Assembly: GCA_031002005.1 (NCBI GenBank)
Contig: CM061920.1
Coordinates: forward strand, 118,224,095 to 118,288,094
Length of the DNA: 64,000 nucleotides
Direction: 5' to 3'
DNA from: Vandiemenella viatica
Taxonomy: Eukaryota > Arthropoda > Insecta > Orthoptera > Morabidae
Positions 60,263 to 64,000 of the stretch are shown here, in pieces. Under the pieces are notes generated by a model. That model was given only the letters and a program-made list of their open reading frames with translations. It was not told where the DNA came from and searched no databases. Made by a program: the position numbers and the translations under genes. Within the stretch, counting starts at the first letter, position 1; every line of letters starts with the position of its first letter.

Positions 60263-61550
60263 AGGCCCCTTTAGACGTCCCGTTCCCGATCACCTGGTCC
60301 AGTTCCCGATATCACTTTGCTCCCGTCGACAGTGTTGCATTTAGACGACCCATCGGCCGGCCCGATCTGATAACTACCGTACTAGCGGCCTACCACCATG
60401 CATATATCCGTTTTGCTCTGAAATTTGTACGTTCCATTTAATAGTCATACTAGTAATAAAATTAGTTGGTTATAAATTTTGTTAATGTTCTAATGTTTAA
60501 ATTAAATATGTATGGCCACGTATTTAATAAAACCACAGATTCTTGGTGTAACCCTGACTGCTTGACATTGGCTAAAAGACTAGGAAAAGAAAAAGTCTTG
60601 TTGCAAGCAATTATATTTACAAAAGGCATACGTTCAGCCACAGTTTTAGATGTTGTTCGATGGTGAATATCTACGGAATTTCTAGCGGATGACATATAAA
60701 ATGCCTCATTTCTCGCGTCTTATATTCAGAATATTGTGAGTATAATCTTCTGTTGAATAAATTGTAATATAAAGTTAAAATGTACTGCACTGGTCAGAGG
60801 CTTAGGGTTGCTAACTTTACTTTAATACAAAAATAAAGTATGATACTTTATTTTTGGCCGGTGTACGTTATCCTAAGTATAAAGTATTCGAAAATAGTTT
60901 ATTTTTGTTAAACTATACAAATCATTTAATTTGCAAACATGCTAGTGCTTATGATCGAACAAAATAAATGCAAGATGGTGGGAAGCGAGAAACAGAGCGT
61001 GTTTAAATTTTAAAAATGAGTTTTCATTTATTTATAATTCTAAATTTAGAATTTGGCCCCAGCTGTAAGCCCGAAAATCTATATATTTAAGACAACAAAT
61101 AACTACATTTAAAAATACTTTTTCCTATCATATACTTTTTATTTTCCTCTTCAAAAGACAAAAATACTTTATTTTTTCTAAATTAGTTCGCAACCTTACA
61201 TGAGGTGTCCCATAAAAATTTGTGGGTCATTTACACATCCAGCAACTCTATCAATACTTATTTGTCTTAATTATTGGATGCATCCATCTCAAAACAATAG
61301 AAAACGTGGAACCAGGCAGTGTGAGTACAACCGGGCGAGGCTTTAGACGGCCAGTTTTCAGGGCAGAGTGGTGGGGGCCCGACTTACCCCCACTTCTTTG
61401 CCCTAAATCGGATGGAATTTACACCCGATCTCCCTACCTGGTCTCGCCGCAAAACCGTGATCAGGAGCTCACTTTAGACGACCCGATTTCAGGGCCGAAG
61501 GGGCGTGGCCACGATTTAGGGAGACCAGGTCGGGTCGTCTAAATGGGCCT
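60263..61550. mobile_element. PIF/Harbinger-like non-autonomous element, TTA target duplication
   Basis: The left end is AGGCCCCTTTAGACGTCCCG. The right end on the other strand is AGGCCCATTTAGACGACCCG; 18 of 20 bases agree. TTA flanks both sides (60260-60262 and 61551-61553), the 3-bp TWA duplication typical of PIF/Harbinger. Further TTTAGACG copies sit inside each end (for example 60331, 61345, 61474). The interior is AT-rich with no recognisable transposase; the 66-codon frame at 60466-60666 is unexplained. Confidence 0.82.
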
Positions 61551-61602
61551 TTACGATTACTCACGATTATAGGCAATGATGGCCACTCACAGACGATTAT
61601 GC

Positions 61603-61656
61603 ACTCTACACAATCGTGCGTGTCTATAGTTGCCCATCATGAACGATTGTGTAGAG
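61603..61656. repeat. 13-bp perfect inverted repeat with 27-base spacer
   Basis: CTCTACACAATCG and its exact reverse complement bracket TGCGTGTCTATAGTTGCCC and 8 more bases. Followed by GAGCCTTAA it may be the right end of an outer Harbinger-like element into which 60263-61550 inserted. Confidence 0.6.
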
Positions 61657-61734
61657 GAGCCTTAACACATCTTCGATGCCAACCATAGCATCCACAGCAA
61701 CCAGTGTAAAATCGCTGGCTATTTTCCTTGAATA

Positions 61735-61868
61735 TATGAAGCAGATAATTGAGGACGTGGGTTGTAAGGGGTACGTAGAAATGAAGAGGTTAGCACACGA
61801 TATGAAGGGATGGAGGATTGCATCAAACCAGTCTAAAGACTGACGACAGCAAAAAAAAAAATAAAAAA
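61735..61868 (+). mobile_element. RTE LINE 3' end fragment
   Basis: TGAAGCAGATAATTGAGGAC, AGAAATGAAGAGGTTAGCAC, CATCAAACCAGTCTAAAGAC and an A-rich tail. Plus orientation. Its tail is close to that of 10826. Confidence 0.88.
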
Positions 61869-61919
61869 AAATTCCTTGACACCATATGAATATAGTCCTA
61901 TGCCATTATAACAAATGTA

Positions 61920-63812
61920 ATGCAGTGGCCAAGTTTTCATAAATTTGACAACAAAATACTTACTTTGAAATGATGATTATTATTTCTTTTGGTCCAGGCT
62001 GCATTCCAACCTATCTGCCAGTACATTGCCTTCCAAAAATCAAGCGAGCTTAAGTTATCAATGAAAACTAAAGTCCTCGCCTCTTATTCTGAAATGAAGT
62101 AGGTAATTCTTCATTCTGGTTGTGGCTGCAAATCAACCTAACCAGCTGTATTGTCCTGATATGGGTGTTTGAAACAGTACCCAAAATTCCCTACATCAAC
62201 CACTATTTACTGTAGAAGATTAAGCTACTTTACTTCATTAGAGACCAAATTCAGGAGGACGTGGGCTTGACTCCCCCATTGGCCATCCACATTTCAGTCT
62301 TCTGTGGTTTGCCGAAGAAACTCCAGGAGACTGACAGGATGATTCATTCAAAAGGCCATGGCCGAATTCGTTTCCGTTCCTCGCCCCAGTCCTTTTCTGC
62401 CTCTAATGATGTAGACGTTGATGAGGCACAAGGCCACATATAAGGGAAAAAATACTTCATTGGTATGTATCTCATGGCTTTAATGTGCACATTTCCTAAA
62501 ATATTACTGTTGAAGGAACATGTATTGGTTTTCATTTGACTCTCCCTCGGACTAACGAAGTAAAATAGATTGAAATGTTGGTAGTTGCAAGCAAGTTATT
62601 AAGCAAGAAATATCGCTCATTTGCTGCAACAATGACATAACTAAAAAAATTAAGTTTTGAGAAACAATTTTAGGATGAACCATTTTCGTATACTATAACT
62701 GATACTATACGTTTTCCCCTCATTTATATTGTATTCTTTTAATAATACATACAGCTAACGTACTTCCTAGTGAATGCATAAAGTTATTACACAATAAACA
62801 TTTGAATTGGTCCTCTTTTAAAATTGGCATTTTTTTTTAGTTATGTCACTGTTGCAGCAAATGGCATAGGAATATATGAATACAGTATTATGAAAACTTG
62901 CCAGTAATTTTATGTTTGTTGCTTCAGATTCTAATGTTGGCAGCAAATGTGTGTTTAAAATGGCCACTGACTGTACTACCAAGACTATTGCATTCAATAA
63001 CTTTCATGATACATTATGTTTAAGGTACATTTCTTTTTGCTTTAAAATTCAATTTTTCTCGAACAGTATGTCCTAGGGTATTTGTGTACCAAAATTCAGA
63101 TAAAATGTGCAATTAATTCTTGGTATGCCGTTATTGGACCACATTGCCAAATAATCCCTATTAACACATAGAAATGATTATTGTATATTATTGTAGTAGT
63201 AACCTGTGAAAAAGTATAGAATTATATCCCTAAGCATAAACTTTGGTTAGGATTGGAGCTGTGATCACAACGAAAAATATTATTTCCATATCAGTTAACT
63301 ATAGGTATCACATTTTTAAATGCTCATATGGGATAACAGCAAAATTCTATCAGGTTTTAATATCTATATGAAACATAAATACATTTACATTAAATTAAAA
63401 ATCACAATTTACTTACACTTATGGAAGTGTTAATGTGTGATATAGTGTTTTGATTAACATAGTCAGTTTATTTTAATTTACTAAGTTTCAGAAAACTGAA
63501 ATAAATAACTGAAGTCAAAAATAAAACAGAATTCAATGAGTAGTGATCTTTTATGAGTACTTTTTGAAAGGAGTGCGTATCTCAAATATGGAGTGATCTG
63601 TGGCACACATTTTGTACCCTCTCAATATGATTATAATTTATATTCACTTCCTCGGTACATATAATTCATAAACTATTTTCATAGATTTTAATTTGAGCCA
63701 TAAGCTCTCAAAATTTGAAAACACCATCCCAATTGCTTTGGTAGTTTTTGCATGATGCAATTTCAAACTCTCAGACACATGCAGCTCACTTACACATTTA
63801 TAATAGTATAGA
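61920..63812 (-). mobile_element. Helitron-like element, 5' part (3' end not located)
   Basis: The right edge on the minus strand starts TCTATACTATTATAAATG, and T follows on the plus strand. The stretch 63540-63812 is homologous to the 5' part of the element at 18703-21137. The stretch 61985-62150 has GTCCAGGCTGCATTCCAACC, similar to the repeated block of the element at 43750. A SINE at 62235 lies inside. The left limit is uncertain. Confidence 0.5.
62235..62440 (+). mobile_element. SINE family A copy
   Basis: A degraded B-box (GGGCTTGACTCCCC), GGCCATCCACATTTCAG, TTCTGTGGTTTGCC, ACAGGATGATTCATTCAAAA, GGCCATGGCCGAATTCG and a 3' block near CTCTAATGATGTAGACG. The order matches the family. Confidence 0.75.
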
Positions 63813-64000
63813 TTTTGCATTAAAAAACTGGTCATTAAATTGGTGATTGTTTACTTCTGAGGTTGTATTTCGGAGATAGTGTAGATATTATGGTGGTTGA
63901 ATCACCTGTTACAGTAATGAAATTCCATTTCTTTTCCGAAGTTTAGTTTGGTTTAGAAGCTCAGACAAAGGGCAAAGAAGCTGCATGGCAATATGCAGAA

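Overview
The window is nuclear DNA of an animal, almost certainly an insect. It is AT-rich and gene-poor, and it is filled with decayed retroposons and DNA transposons. The mix of RTE-type LINEs, an I/R1-type LINE, tRNA-derived SINEs, mariner, hAT, PIF/Harbinger and Helitron-like elements fits a large-genome insect. Several dispersed repeats resemble ones I associate with Orthoptera (grasshoppers and locusts), but that placement is an inference. Nothing suggests a prokaryote, and I see no intact rRNA, tRNA or CRISPR feature.

Only one piece of host coding sequence is convincing: a 117-base internal exon at 53885-54001 (+). It encodes the second membrane helix of a ZIP (SLC39) metal transporter, most like ZIP13 (SLC39A13, fly Zip99C). 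The rest of the gene must lie outside the window or in exons I could not recognise, so much of the window may be intron or flank of this gene.

Layout. 1-1640: an internally deleted mariner next to a minus-strand LINE reverse-transcriptase relic. 1641-11200: mostly unassigned AT-rich DNA with RTE LINE tails, tRNA-like heads and a 91-bp tandem duplication. 11199-11571: a hAT miniature element with a perfect 8-bp target duplication. 13851-17245: a SINE and a plus-strand RTE LINE. 17652-21137: two Helitron-like elements. 21252-24425: a nearly full-length but broken RTE LINE on the minus strand. 24426-31860: SINEs, a CENP-B/Tc5-type DNA-binding relic and unassigned DNA. 31873-35625: LINE pieces, including an I/R1-like LINE with a gag-like ORF1, invaded by a hAT miniature element. 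35626-37903: two Helitron-like elements joined exactly head to tail, each packed with 147-bp repeats. 38241-43036: another LINE, a 597-bp tandem duplication, a Helitron-like element and a hAT transposase relic. 43750-49966: a 2.3-kb Helitron-like element with a 16-bp minisatellite, then a 167-bp repeat array before another Helitron-like 3' end. 50887-53840: mariner relic, a miniature element with perfect 27-bp inverted repeats, and a SINE beside the ZIP exon. 54002-64000: two more hAT miniature elements with perfect 8-bp duplications, a fold-back element with a 12-bp duplication, a PIF/Harbinger-like element beside a Harbinger transposase relic, and the 5' end of another Helitron-like element.

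There is no operon or pathway to describe. The genes do not work together; the window records layered transposition. The best-supported calls rest on exact target-site duplications, terminal inverted repeats, hairpins and catalytic motifs read directly from the sequence. Family names rest on established hallmarks and have not been checked by database search.
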